In this document: positions 38,656 to 48,504 of the stretch, piece by piece | Position numbering within the stretch: the first letter of the stretch is position 1 | Layout of the letters: each line of letters starts with the position of its first letter | From: Anaerolineae bacterium | GTDB lineage: Bacteria; Chloroflexota; Anaerolineae; Aggregatilineales; JAFGMM01 | Assembly: GCA_027494055.1 (NCBI GenBank) | Contig: JAOSJO010000025.1 | Coordinates: forward strand, 329,262 to 393,261 | DNA length: 64,000 nucleotides | Reading direction: 5' to 3' | Notes under the pieces: model-generated | Database searches by the model: none | The model's input: only the letters and a program-made list of their open reading frames with translations | What the model was told of the DNA's origin: nothing | Position numbers and translations under genes: made by a program

Positions 38656-39102
38656 ATGGGCGAGGACGAACCGGGCGACTGGCTGACCACACATCAGGCA
38701 GCAGTACTCGTCAGCCGGCTGTGCCCCGAAAAGCCGATCTCGGCGCGCGCATTCCTGAGCGTGATTCGGGCCGAGCTTGACCGCGACAGGACGGGTCGGC
38801 CCCGGCGGCACTTCCACACCTCGGAGCTGATGCTCTGGGACCCGAACGACAACCCGATTACGGCGCGCTGGTTCGCCCACGTCGACGCGGTGGAGCGCTT
38901 CGCGCGCAACCGCCAGCTGGGCCGGCCCGGCCTGTACGGGGAACGGCTCAGTCTGCGCGAGGCAGCGGAAGCCCTGGGCGTCTCGCATGAGTATGTGCGG
39001 CAGCTCATCCTCAGCGGCGAGCTGCCGGCGGAGAAAGATGAGTACGAATACCGCATCGACCCGGCGGCGGTCGAGGCATACCGTGCGCGCCAGGATGAGT
39101 AA
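38656..39102 (+). CDS. Helix-turn-helix (excisionase-like) DNA-binding protein
   Basis: A 148-residue protein whose C-terminal half is a MerR/excisionase-type winged helix: ERLSLREAAEALGVSHEYVR, then QLILSGELPAEKDEYEYRID. The N-terminal half (WLTTHQAAVLVSRLCPEKPI, SARAFLSVIRAELDRDRTGR) looks like a second, diverged helix-turn-helix of the same kind, so the protein may hold two DNA-reading heads. It ends the cassette and is followed six bases later by a strong terminator. Likely roles are excision control or repression of the palindromic promoter at 35296. Confidence 0.72.
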   Translation: MGEDEPGDWLTTHQAAVLVSRLCPEKPISARAFLSVIRAELDRDRTGRPRRHFHTSELMLWDPNDNPITARWFAHVDAVERFARNRQLGRPGLYGERLSLREAAEALGVSHEYVRQLILSGELPAEKDEYEYRIDPAAVEAYRARQDE

Positions 39103-39107
39103 CTAGA

Positions 39108-39147
39108 GCGGGGAGAGGGCGATCAGATGCCCTCTCCCCGCTTTTTT
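39108..39147 (+). terminator. Strong rho-independent terminator of element cassette
   Basis: GCGGGGAGAGGGC and GCCCTCTCCCCGC form a perfect 13-bp stem with an eight-base loop, followed by six T. Confidence 0.93.
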
Positions 39148-39300
39148 GTTTCAGGACGAGAACTGAACCAGCCCCCATTCTTGCGGAAACCGACAGCAGC
39201 CGCGCGCCGGTTGTTATAAAACTGTTACGCAAGTACGGCGCGTTCTCGCGTAAAATGGACTCGTCGATGTGATCGGTTTTTGTGAGAGTGTAGTTACATC

Positions 39301-39444
39301 ATGGGAAAGGTCATGTTGCTTCTGCTCGTCCTGGTCGTGCTGCCCGGCGCGAGCGCCGCCCAGGACCCGCCGACGAGGGGTGTCGAACTGGCGACGGTGA
39401 TCGGCGTGATCGATGTCGACGCCATTGACGTCGACATCGAATGA
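39301..39444 (+). CDS. Possible small exported peptide
   Basis: A 47-residue frame: MGKVMLLLLVLVVLPGASAA is a clear signal peptide, and the short remainder is acidic and repetitive (IGVIDVDAIDVDIE). It starts 150 bases after the cassette terminator and runs opposite to the iron-sulfur gene, whose stop is at 39466, so the two are convergent. No strong ribosome site. It may be a real secreted peptide or chance; only the signal peptide supports it. Confidence 0.35.
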   Translation: MGKVMLLLLVLVVLPGASAAQDPPTRGVELATVIGVIDVDAIDVDIE

Positions 39445-39465
39445 CTTCGAGGAAATCCGCGAACA

Positions 39466-40555
39466 CTACATGATATCAGCCAAGTCCAGACTCCGCTCAG
39501 CGCGCGCTGCTGCATCCAAGCCTGAGGATCAGTCGGTGGGAGAGAGACCTCACCGACCGGTCGGCGCCCAAGTGGGAGCGCGCCGGTGGAACACACCGTC
39601 ACGCACTGCCCGCAGCCCACGCACCGCCCATAGTCTACCACGCACACGCCTTCTGCTTCTGACCTCGCGAGTGCCCCGAACTGACAGCGCGCAACACAAT
39701 CCTCGCAGGTGGTGCATATCTCGGCATCGACGACGGCGCGGAAGTCAGAGCGCGCTATGGCGGTGGGGAGGTCGAACTCAGCCACGCTGCGAAGAATTCC
39801 GCAGCAGCAAGTACAGCAGTTGCAGATATAGAAGTGCGGACCTTGGTAGTTTCGGGTCGAGTGCACCAGTCCGGCATCCTCAGCCTCGCGCAGAATGCGG
39901 AGCGCCCTCTTCTCTGGTGATGGCACGATCGGTCGCACTATGGTCAAAGGCGCCCCTCAATTGGCGCTAATACCAGGCAATTCTCGACCGGGCGATCGCA
40001 ACCTTTGCCGATGAGTCGCTGTTGCACGCGACAGATACAGTCACGTACCCCCCACGACTTCGCTCCCATCACAATCTCGGTTGCGCGCTCGTGCGGAAGA
40101 TTGCGAGTTCGAACGGGATGGCCTGCTGGACCGGGATGACGCGGTGCAGCGCAGGTATATCACGGGTAAAGGCACCGCGTGCTTCTTGGTAGTACTGCTC
40201 AAACAACTCCGCCATCTCGGCATCGAGGTGTGGCAACTGCGCTTCATAGATCCCGACGACGAAAGGCGTCAGCCCAAAGGCTAGGCTTTCCGCACCACGC
40301 GCGGCGACGATCAGCCCTTTTCGGGCCATCGCCTTGAGTTCATGCGTGCACGGCCGTGTCAACACTCAGTACCTGCACGGACCGCGATGTCGGCGGCCGG
40401 TTCGCACGCCAGACGCATGACGGCTGCCAACGCCGCCTCTTCGGGTGAGAACATCTTCGACAGCAGCTGCCGTTCTACACCGCCTCTGTGGCGGGAAAGC
40501 CATTGGGAATGGCATCGAGCCGCTGTGCGAGCCTGCGATACACGTCCTCAGACAT
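39466..40555 (-). CDS. Polyferredoxin-like 4Fe-4S protein (several frameshifts)
   Basis: About 360 residues assembled from four or more frames. Start MSEDVYRRLAQRLDAIPNGF, a helical N-terminus (MARKGLIVAARGAESLAFGL), then a Cys cluster CICRVQQRLIGKGCDRPVEN, the segment CNCCTCCCG and a classic pair of 4Fe-4S motifs, CTTCEDCVARC and CVGCGQCVTVC, ending SLDLADIM. Breaks lie near 40485, 40370, 40085, 39910 and 39490. An electron-transfer role is inferred from the clusters. It is 244 bases downstream of the histidine kinase on the same strand, so it could be the last gene of the hydrogenase operon and its electron partner. Confidence 0.7.
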
Positions 40556-40799
40556 CTTCTCTACTCCGACCCTGCGTGAGCAGGCACTGCAAGAACGGCG
40601 AAGGGGGACAAGCGCTTCCGATTAATTGTCCGTCGCAGAGCTTATTCATCGGCCCAGGACCACTTCCACGGTCTTCGCTCACGTCCATGCACATCGCGGC
40701 GGGAAAGCAGCCTGATTCAAAGACGGATGACATTTCCGGCTATCACGGGTCCCTCTCTCTGCACCTGACCTGCTCCCGGCCTGCGCCGGCGGTTGGCCC

Positions 40800-42628
40800 T
40801 CACCTCTCCCGGCCATGTAGAGGCAGCGCCACGGTAAACGTCGTTCCTTCGCCGATGACGCTCTGCACGCTCAAGCGCCCGCCAAACGTGCCGATCAACT
40901 GCTTGGCGATTGCCACGCCCAGGCCGGTCCCGGTGATGCCCCTCGGCCTTGGCGTTGGGCGCGCGGAAGAACTCCTCACCGAGCCGCTCAAGCGCCTCCT
41001 GCGGGATGCCGATGCCCGTATCCGCCACGGTCACGACCACCGTCTCGCGCTGCGCCTCGACGCGCACGTTCACCGACCCGCCGGCCGGCGGTGTATTTCA
41101 CCGCGTTGCCGATCAGGTTGTCGAAAATGCGCACCAGCCCTCCTCGGTCGCGTGAACGGTGAGCGCATCGGCGGGGGCTTCGTAGGTGAGCGTGATGTGC
41201 TTCTCCTCGGCCTGCGGCGCGAGCCGCTCGACGACGTGCTCCAGCGCCGGTTGCAGCGGCAGGCGCACGAGCGGCTTTGTGCGTATCAACAGACTTGGTC
41301 GCCGCGAACGCGAGCAGGTCGTTGATCAACTCCAACAGCGCGTCGAGCCGGCTGTTCAGCCGCGAGATGATGTCGCGCTGCTGTGCGGTCATTTCGCCCA
41401 CCATGTCGCGCAGCAGCACTCTGAGCAGACTCTGCGCGCCGGTGACGGGCGCGCGCAGCTCGTGCGTCACGATGCGGACGAACTGGGCGCGCTCCTGGTC
41501 GGCGCGCTGCACCGCGTCGTGCGCCATCGCATTCTCGATGGCGGTCGCCCCCTGTCGGGCAATCGCCAGCACGAAATCGGCGTCATCGTCCGTGAAGAAG
41601 TTCGGTTCGCGGGCGTAGACACGCAGCAGCCCCAGCGGGCGCTCCCGGCCCATGACGGGCGCGATGACCATGCTGTGAATCCTCCTCGATCACCTTCTGC
41701 GGGTACTGGAGGCGCGTGTCGGTGGTGGTTTCGTCCACGATCACCGAGCGGCCAGACATCACCGCGCTTACCAGCGGGTTGGTCAACTCCAGCGGGCCTT
41801 TGCTCAGGTAGGCCTGGCTGAGGCCGTAAGCCGCCACGAAATTGAGCTTTTCGCCGCGTTCATCCAGCAGGCGGATCGTCGCCGCGTTGGCGTTGAGCGC
41901 GAGCGCGGCATTGCGCGCCAACTGCGCCAGCACGTCATCGAGGTTGAGCGTCGAGGAGACATCCTGCGTGGTTTGGAACAGCGCCGCGATCTGCCGCTCG
42001 CGCTCGCGCAGCCGCGCCATCATCGAGGCGGTCAGGTAGACGGTTGCGAAGAGCGCTGTCGCAAAGAAGATGATCTCCGCCAGGGCGAAGGTCTGATTGC
42101 TGTGCAGGTCCGGCGGCAGGCCAGGGATCACCGCATAGTGCGGCAGCGCGCCGATCCCTCCAGCACCGTGATCCCGATCACGACGCCCACCGCCAGCCCG
42201 GCGTAGACATATGGCGACTGGCCGGGCAGCAGGATGGTGACCATGAGCACGTGCAGGAAGAAAAACGCAATGCCTGGGCTGGTCACGCCGCCGGTCAGGT
42301 GCAGGAAAACGGCCATGCTGAGCCAGTCCAGCGCGACCTGCAACAACACCAGGCGTTGGATGCGTCGCAGGTAGAGGGTGACGTCTGGCGTGTATGTGCG
42401 CCGTTTGAGCCACCACAACGCGCTGTTATATACCAGGATCGCGATGCCCACGACGTAGAGCGCGGTTTCAGGGAGGGACAGGTTCAGGGCGTGGACACAG
42501 AAGAAGGTCGCCAGCAGCACCATCACGCCCGCAGCCCAGCGTGTCGCGATCAGGCGCGCGCTGTTGCTGGCGCTGTCGCGTGGCAGCGACGCCTCAAGCG
42601 GGCCGGTTTCTGAGTTTTGGTTGGTCAT
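40800..42628 (-). CDS. Membrane sensor histidine kinase with GAF domain (frameshifts)
   Basis: About 608 residues. The N-terminal membrane block of five to six helices (WAAGVMVLLATFFCVHALNL, ALYVVGIAILVYNSALWWLK) is followed by a GAF-type domain (TTQDVSSTLNLDDVLAQLAR, LVSAVMSGRSVIVDET), the dimerisation helix with phospho-acceptor His in FVRIVTHELRAPV, and the ATPase domain with N box FDNLIGNAVKY, G1 VADTGIGIP and G2 GTGLGVAIAKQLI. Breaks lie near 42160, 41675, 41250, 41090 and 40935. A response regulator gene is 60 bases upstream on the same strand, itself after the hydrogenase genes. Confidence 0.82.
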
Positions 42629-42687
42629 GGGCACACCCAGCCTCAATTGTGGCAGGTGATGTGCGTGACGCCACTCGTTGCGGGCCG

Positions 42688-43095
42688 CTACGCCTTGCGC
42701 GCTGCCAGAAGTTCCTCGACCTTTTGGACCAGCTTATCCGGGTCTATGGGCTTGTCAATGAAGGTATCAACGGGCAGGTAGTCGTGGTCGGGCGCAAAGC
42801 GCACCGACGTTGTGTCGTGAATGGCGGTCAACATAATGATCGGGATGTCGCTGTACGCCGCGTACTCCGACTTCGGGTCTGGGCTGCGCAGCTTGAGCGC
42901 GGTCTGGAATCCCTCGGTCGTCGAATCCATCATCACATCCAGTACGATCAGGTCTGGGGCGGCCTCGATTTTCGCCAGGCCCTCGGTGCTGTTACGCGCT
43001 TCCTCAACTTCGTATCCCGCCCCTTCGAGGCACAGGCGGGTTGCCAGCGTGATGTCGGGGTCGTCGTCAATTATCAGGATTTTGCCCTTCGCCAT
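42688..43095 (-). CDS. Response regulator receiver protein
   Basis: A 135-residue stand-alone receiver domain with no output domain. The acidic pocket is in IIDDDPDITLA, the phospho-acceptor Asp in LIVLDVMMDS, the conserved Thr in IIMLTAIHD and Lys in FIDKPIDPDKL. An insertion before the Thr (SPDPKSEYAAYSD) is typical of receivers that act by protein contact. It lies between the hydrogenase protease and the histidine kinase, so it should be phosphorylated by that kinase and relay to an unlinked partner. Confidence 0.9.
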   Translation of the reverse strand: MAKGKILIIDDDPDITLATRLCLEGAGYEVEEARNSTEGLAKIEAAPDLIVLDVMMDSTTEGFQTALKLRSPDPKSEYAAYSDIPIIMLTAIHDTTSVRFAPDHDYLPVDTFIDKPIDPDKLVQKVEELLAARKA

Positions 43096-43119
43096 TGCTC
43101 ACCCTCTCTTGAGTGCGTC

Positions 43120-43673
43120 TCATTTCGCGACAAGGGGCGCGACCGGGGCTGCGGCCTCCTGCCCCGCCCGGTCGGCGCTCAGTTCGTCCAGGATCGCGGC
43201 GCACACCGCCGGACGGCGGCGGCGACCGGCGCGCTCAGCCCAGGCTCCCAGCCGATGGCCTCCGGCTCGACGCCGTAGATCACCACCGCGCCCGGCAGCG
43301 TCCCCAGCGCCGCGCCCAGCGCCAGCGCTTCGGCGAGGCCGGCGCTGTGCAGCGTCCCGCGCAGCGTTGGGTCGGCGGGCTGCATCTGCACCGCGTCCAC
43401 CCGGAACCGGACCCACTCGCCCGGCGCGCAGCCCATCGACGCCGCGTCGATGATGATGGCGCGCGCGCAGTGTTGCAGCAGCAGCACCGTCTCCAGGCCC
43501 GGCGTCCCGCCGTCGAGCAGGGTCGCGCCGGGCGGCGGGCCGGCCTGCGCCAGGCGCTCCAGCACCGCCGCGCCCACGCCGTCGTCGCCGCGCAGCGGGT
43601 TCCCCAGCGCGAGGACGAGGGTCCCACCGGCGGCGGCGTGATCGGCAGGGGCGGTCAAGGATCGACTAGACAA
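43120..43673 (-). CDS. Hydrogenase maturation protease (C-terminal frameshift)
   Basis: An M52-type endopeptidase that removes the C-terminal tail of the large subunit after nickel insertion. It has LVLALGNPLRGDDGVGAAV with the metal-binding Asp, IIIDAAS with the second Asp and the VVIYGVEPEAIGW segment. The frame changes near 43210, after which the C-terminus reads VCAAILDELSADRAGQEAAA. The apparent start is TTG at 43673, overlapping the large-subunit stop by a few bases. Its position right after the large subunit fits its substrate. Confidence 0.85.
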
Positions 43674-44965
43674 ACTTCACATCCAGCATGTGCGCCGAGC
43701 AGGAGATGCACGGGTCATACGCCGCGGACCAGCATCTCCAGCGCCAACGTAATGTCCTCTTTGGGCCGGTCCAGGATAGTCGGGACCAGCGCGCGCATAT
43801 CGGCCTCGATGTTCGCCAGGTTCTGGCCGGTGGGGATGATGCAGTTCGCGCCCACGACCACGCCGTCCTCGATCACATAGTTGTGGAAGAGGATGCCCAC
43901 GCGGCACGTCGCACGAGCCAACGCCCTCCCCGGAGCGCCGCGCCGGCGGTGCGGGGTCCTCCCACACAATGCCGCGGTCGAGCAGTGTGTCGCAGAGGAT
44001 AATCGCGTCCTCGACCGCGTGCGCGATTTCCACCACCTGGGCGATGCTGACCATGTATGGGTTGGCGCACTGAGGCTTGAGGCCGAGCGCATCGGCGGCG
44101 GCCTTCGCCCTGGGGTGGAGCTGGCCATAGTTGTTGTTGAAACGCGCCAGCGCGCCCACCATGTGGACTCGCGGGCGTTCTTCGCGTGCTTGGCCGAGGA
44201 GCGCCTGACCATGTGCTCGTTGGTGACTTCGCGGTACTGCTCGATGGGCCACGCGCCGCCGTCGGTGCTGACGATCTCGCCGTCGATGAAGGCGTACTCG
44301 TCTGGCTTGCGCAGCGAGATGTACTCCGTCTCGCGCTCGAAGTCGGGGACGGCGAGCGTCTGGAAAAGCTCGACGGTCGCGTCCACGTCATCGCGCATCG
44401 CGACAAGCCGTGCGCGCAGCGCGGCGATCTCGTCGTTCGACGGGTAGTGCGTGAAGCCGCCGACCGTCATCGCGATGGGGGTGCGTGTGCCGCCCGCAGA
44501 TCACCTTGCAGATGTCGCCGGCCAGTTTCTTCATGCGCAGCGCGCGCAGCACCACCTCCGGCGCGGACTTGGCGAGCGGGATCACGCTGTCCACGCCCAG
44601 GAAGTCCGGCGCGACCAGCATGTAGGTATGGAGAATGTGGCTGTCCAGGATTTCGCCGTGGAAGTTGAGCTTGCGCAGCAAGACGGTCTGCTCACTCGGC
44701 GCAACGCCAAGCGCCTTCTCAGTGGCGCGCAGGGAGGCGGTGGCGTGCCCGACGGCGCAGATGCCACAGATGCGCGAGGTGATGTGCGACGCCTCGCCAT
44801 AAGGCCGCCCGCGCAGCATCGCCTCAAAGAAGCGCGGCGTCTCGACGATCTGCAACTCGCACTGCTTGAGTTCGCCGTTCTGCACATCGACGACGATGTT
44901 GCCGTGCCCTCCACGCGCGTGACGTGGTGGACGTCTACCTTAAGCGTTGGTGGCGCCATTGTCAT
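43666..44965 (-). CDS. hydA: Group 3b [NiFe]-hydrogenase large subunit (frameshifts)
   Basis: Catalytic subunit of about 430 residues. The first nickel motif is RICGICAVGH, and the second, DPCISCSAH at the C-terminus, is followed by seven residues (MLDVKFV) that the adjacent protease would remove. Other landmarks: HHVTRVEG at the N-terminus, PRFFEAMLRGRPYGEASHIT, KLAGDICKVICGRHTHPI, LGLKPQCANPYMVSIAQVVE and VVGANCIIPTGQNLANIEAD. Breaks lie near 44900, 44485, 44170, 43925 and 43725. ATG 44965 has a GGGAGGG site and overlaps the small-subunit gene by 26 bases. The set hydB-G-D-A is that of cytoplasmic NADP-linked sulfhydrogenases. Confidence 0.9.
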
Positions 44966-45719
44966 CGCCAATCCCTCCCCTATCCATCATCTGGTATGTC
45001 AGGAACATTGTCAACTTCGCCTTGATCGCGTCCTCGCTCATGCCATGTTCGGCGAGCACTTCCCTGAGCGAGTCGAAGTTCGGGTTCGAGATCATGCCCC
45101 GGCAGCCCTCGCAGCCGTCGCCGTAGGTCGGGCAGATGGCGTCACAGCCGGCGCGGATGATCGGCCCCAGGCACGTCATGCCGCGCTGGTACACGCACAC
45201 GTTCTCTTTGAGCTTGCACTCGATGCACAGGGGATGGTCTGGAATCTGCGGCATACGCCCCTGCAGAAGCTGCGTCACCGCCATGATAAACTCGTCGCGG
45301 TCGATGGGGCAGCCGGGGATGGCGGCGTCCACGTCAATGACGGCGTGGATCGGACGCGCCGGGTAGGTTTCATACCAGTCGGCCTTGTCCCCGTAGACGT
45401 AATGGCGCACGTCGTCCAGGTTCTGCCGGTTACGGATGGTGTTGATGCCGCCGAGGTGGGCGCACGCGCCCAGCTCGATCACCATGCCGGCCTGCGCGCG
45501 GATCGCCTTGAGCGTCGCCTCGTCGCTGGGCCGCGAGCACGACCCTTCGATGAAGGCAATCTGGTAGTCGTGGTCGCGCCGGCTGATCGCCTCGCGGAAG
45601 TTGACGATCTCGATTGCGTCGAGAAGCTCCGGGTGATCCTGGAGCGAGTCGACCACGGTGAGCTGGCAGCCCTCGCAGCTCGTGAACTCAAAGAAGGCAA
45701 CCTTGGGCTTCGCAGACAT
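44940..45719 (-). CDS. hydD: Group 3b [NiFe]-hydrogenase small subunit
   Basis: An intact 259-residue electron-transfer subunit. The proximal 4Fe-4S cluster ligands begin in FFEFTSCEGCQLTVVDSL, followed by the Cys of ELGACAHLGG and AIPGCPIDRDEF; a further Cys-rich region (CIECKLKENVCVY, GMTCLGPIIRAGCDAICPTY, CEGCRGMI) carries additional clusters. No twin-arginine signal is present, so the enzyme is cytoplasmic. The start overlaps the hydG stop (TGATG). It is one of few hydrogenase genes here without a frameshift. Confidence 0.93.
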   Translation of the reverse strand: MSAKPKVAFFEFTSCEGCQLTVVDSLQDHPELLDAIEIVNFREAISRRDHDYQIAFIEGSCSRPSDEATLKAIRAQAGMVIELGACAHLGGINTIRNRQNLDDVRHYVYGDKADWYETYPARPIHAVIDVDAAIPGCPIDRDEFIMAVTQLLQGRMPQIPDHPLCIECKLKENVCVYQRGMTCLGPIIRAGCDAICPTYGDGCEGCRGMISNPNFDSLREVLAEHGMSEDAIKAKLTMFLTYQMMDRGGIGDDNGATNA

Positions 45720-46572
45720 CAGAGCGCCTCCTCAAGATGCTTGATTTCGGCGTAGGAGAACGATGGGCCGGACTGGCACGTATAGATGTGGTGCATCTGG
45801 CAGTGGCCGCACTTCCCGACGCCACACTTCATCCGGCGCTCGAAGCTGAACCAGATATTGCCATCCGCGATGCCCTTGCCGAGCAGTTCCATCAGGACGA
45901 AGCGGTACATCACCGGCGGGCCGACGACCACGGCGACGGTGTTGCGCGCGTGGATCTGCACTTTCGGGAAGAGGGTGGTAATCACACCCACGTTGCCGGT
46001 CCAGTATTCGTCGCCCCGGTCCACCGTGAGGTGCAGCTCTACGTCGTCGCGTTCCCCCCCACTCGGCCAGTTCTTCCTTGAAAAGCAGGTCAGCGGGGGT
46101 GCGCGCGCCGTAGAGGATGATCACCCGGCCATACTTGCCGCGCTCGTCGAGGACTTCGTTGATCAGCGAGCGCAGCGGCGCAAGCCCCAGCCCGCCCGGC
46201 GCAAAGAGAAGGTCCTTGCCCCGGAAGCGCTCAATGGGGAAGCCGCGCCCGAACGGGCCCGCGCACGCCGAGCGCGTCCCCGGCGTGCATTGTGTGCAGC
46301 ATGTTGGTGAGGTCGCCGACGCGGCGCACGCACATCTCGAAGTCGCCGTTGCTCCGGCTCGGCGAGGAGGAGATGCTGATCGGCGCTTCGCCGATGCCCA
46401 ACACCGAGATCTCGACGAACTGGCCCGGCTTGTGGTTGAGCGAGAAACCGCCGGGCAGTTCGATCCTGAACAACTTCTCGTAGGCGGTCATGTCGCGCAC
46501 TTCGGCGATGCGCGCCGGCGTGGGCATGTAGATGGAAGGGTCTTCCAGGGTTTCTTTGAGCAGGGTGGTCAT
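45719..46572 (-). CDS. hydG: Hydrogenase FAD/NAD(P)-binding subunit (frameshifts)
   Basis: About 284 residues of the ferredoxin-reductase type. The FAD domain is seen in FSLNHKPGQFVEISVLG and EAPISISSSPSR, the NAD(P) domain in GRVIILYGARTPADLLFKEE and VVVGPPVMYRFVLMELL, and the C-terminal 2Fe-2S motif in ERRMKCGVGKCGHCQM followed by YTCQSGPSF. Breaks lie near 46258 and 46069-46074 (six C, plus strand, where five would restore the frame). It passes electrons between NAD(P)H and the small subunit. The start overlaps the hydB stop as ATGA. Confidence 0.9.
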
Positions 46573-47623
46573 GACTTCGCCTCCGCGTGGTTGCGCTCAG
46601 TGCGGCGCCGGTATAGCTCGTTGAAGGTGTCCACAGGGGTAATGTTCACCAGGCAGGCCGCCGCGCACCGCCCGCAGCCCACGCACCCGACGAGGCCATA
46701 GGCCTCGGTCTGGTACTTGCCTTTGCGGAAGAAGCGGTGGCGCTGGCGGGCGGCGCGGCTCGCGCGGAAGTTGTGCCCACCGGCGACGACGGCGAACTGG
46801 TCTACCTGGCACGAGTCCCAGATGCGCAGGCGCTTGCCGTTCTGCAGGCTCAGGTCCACCTCGTCGCTGACGTTGAAGCAGTAGCACGTCGGGCAGACCT
46901 TGGTGCACATCCCGCAGGCGAGGCAGCGCGCGCCCAGCTCCTCCCAGTAGCTACTGTTGTAGCTCATGCCCATCAGGTTGGGCAGTTCGGTCACGTCGAA
47001 ATCGAGCCGGTAGGCAAAGCGCGGCCACTTCTCCGCCATGACGCGATTGAGGCGCTCGTAATCCTCGTCGGTGGGGTCCCACAGCGCGGAGAGGCCCGCG
47101 ATGATCGCCTCGCCCTTCTCCGAGTCGATATCCACCGCGTAGTCAGTGCCCAAGTCGGTCAGATGGATATCGTAGCCTTCGGTGATGGACAGCGTGCCCA
47201 TGCTCTTGCAGAACGAGTGGGGCATGCACGGGCGCAGGCACTCCACACTGACCAGCACAGTGTTCTGGCGGCGCGCCAGGTAGTGCTGGTCGGCGTAGCC
47301 GGTCGCGTGCACGCGGTCCAGCAGTTGGATGGCGTGCATATCGCAGGTGTGCACGCCCATCACAACTGTGGGCACGTGCTCGATTTCCGCCTCGATTTGC
47401 ATCCCGTCGTTTGAGAACGTAAACAGCGTCTCGCGCGGCGGCAGCAGGTACTTCTGGGCGGCAGGACGGAGGTCGGGTAGTCGAGCGCCATGTCGCTGGC
47501 GGTTCCGACCTCGTCGAAGACAAACTGTCCTTGATGCGGTTTCGGGCCGACGACGCGGTAATTCGTTTTGAGTTGATCCACCCAATCCGACAGGGCAGGT
47601 TTTGGCATGATCTTAAAACTCAT
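46569..47623 (-). CDS. hydB: Hydrogenase iron-sulfur beta subunit (one frameshift)
   Basis: First gene of the hydrogenase operon, about 351 residues. The N-terminus MSFKIMPKPALSDWVDQLKT is joined after a break near 47465 to LLPPRETLFTFSNDGM. VVMGVHTCDMHAIQLLDRVH precedes two 4Fe-4S motifs, CLACGMCTKVCPTCYC and CVGCGRCAAACLVNITP. This is the beta subunit of Pyrococcus-type sulfhydrogenase (also annotated as anaerobic sulfite reductase subunit A). A role in electron transfer to or from sulfur or ferredoxin is known for the family. Confidence 0.9.
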
Positions 47624-47691
47624 AGCTGTCTAGGCTCCCTTACTCTTGTGGATGCCGATGTTGAGTCCGCCGGTAACCGTCTGGCCTGAGG

Positions 47692-47719
47692 CAAGCGTGG
47701 TCGCTCACGGCCACGCTTG
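47692..47719. promoter_or_regulatory. Leader hairpin upstream of hydrogenase operon
   Basis: CAAGCGTGG and CCACGCTTG pair across a ten-base loop about 70 bases before hydB. On the minus strand a TATAAT box lies at 47744-47749, further upstream, so the hairpin falls in the transcribed leader. The remainder of 47624-47938 shows no gene. Confidence 0.4.
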
Positions 47720-47938
47720 TGAAGCACGACACATTCCAGACAGATTATATGTCAAAAGCGGCGCAGACTCGCTGGACACTTATCACTTTCGGTCAAGAGA
47801 TAAATCACACCTGTGATGGCGGCATTCCCGGCTGGACCCTACACGGGACAGAAGAATCAATTCAGGTTGTCCCTCGGCATCACGCCATAGCGCGTTTTTC
47901 GCAATCCGACGACTGAAGTCTGCGGCTAATCGCAGAAA

Positions 47939-48408
47939 ATGGCGGGCAGGAATTTGAATGCCAAACAACAACGTGTGTTAGCGGTACGAATGGAATTGGG
48001 TGATTTCAAATCCGTGTGGGAGGTCGTTGCGTGGGTCAAAGCGCGGTGGGGGATCCGCTATAGCTACAAGGGGATGTATTCCTTGATGAAGCGCCACCGG
48101 TTGACCTTGAAAGTACCGCGGCCACAATCGGAGAAAGCCGATCCCGCGCAGCCGGCCGCCTGGAAAAAAGGGGGCTGGTAACCGCGCTCGTCACCGCGGG
48201 TCTCACCCCGCCGGAACGTGTCTTCGAGGAAATTCGGCGTGCGATTGAAGGCGAGGTCTATGCCTCACTGCGCGCTAAGCAACGGGCAATTGAGCACTTC
48301 CTGCGCCCGTTACGCGCAGACAAAACTCGGTTGCGGCAGTTGATCGGTTGGGATTGGATTGTCGCGGCTCATGATCAACTGCCTTTGCCTGATACACGCG
48401 CCGCTTAG
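47939..48408 (+). pseudogene. IS630-type transposase with the catalytic core deleted
   Basis: The first 80 codons are the N-terminal helix-turn-helix of an IS630-like transposase (MAGRNLNAKQQRVLAVRMEL, RYSYKGMYSLMKRHRLTLKV, AWKKGGW). After a frame change near 48178 the sequence continues as the C-terminal end of the same kind of protein: TPPERVFEEIRRAIEGEVYA, SLRAKQRAIEHFLRPL, LIGWDWIVAAHDQLP and a stop. The whole DDE catalytic core is missing, so this is an internal deletion product, inactive. Confidence 0.65.
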
Positions 48409-48504
48409 ACAGAATTGGTATAATTTCTAAGCATGGACCATTATCGGATCGCCTTGAGAATGGAGCGGGCAGGGCTATACGGGGTCGGTGCAAACGCGGG
48501 CTGG

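Noticed and set aside
35298..40742. Shared 15-mer TGACATTTCCGGCTA at about 35298 and 40728 as attachment sites
   Set aside because: A repeated 15-mer is expected by chance once or twice in a window of this size, and the second copy lies inside the iron-sulfur/kinase region, not at an element edge.
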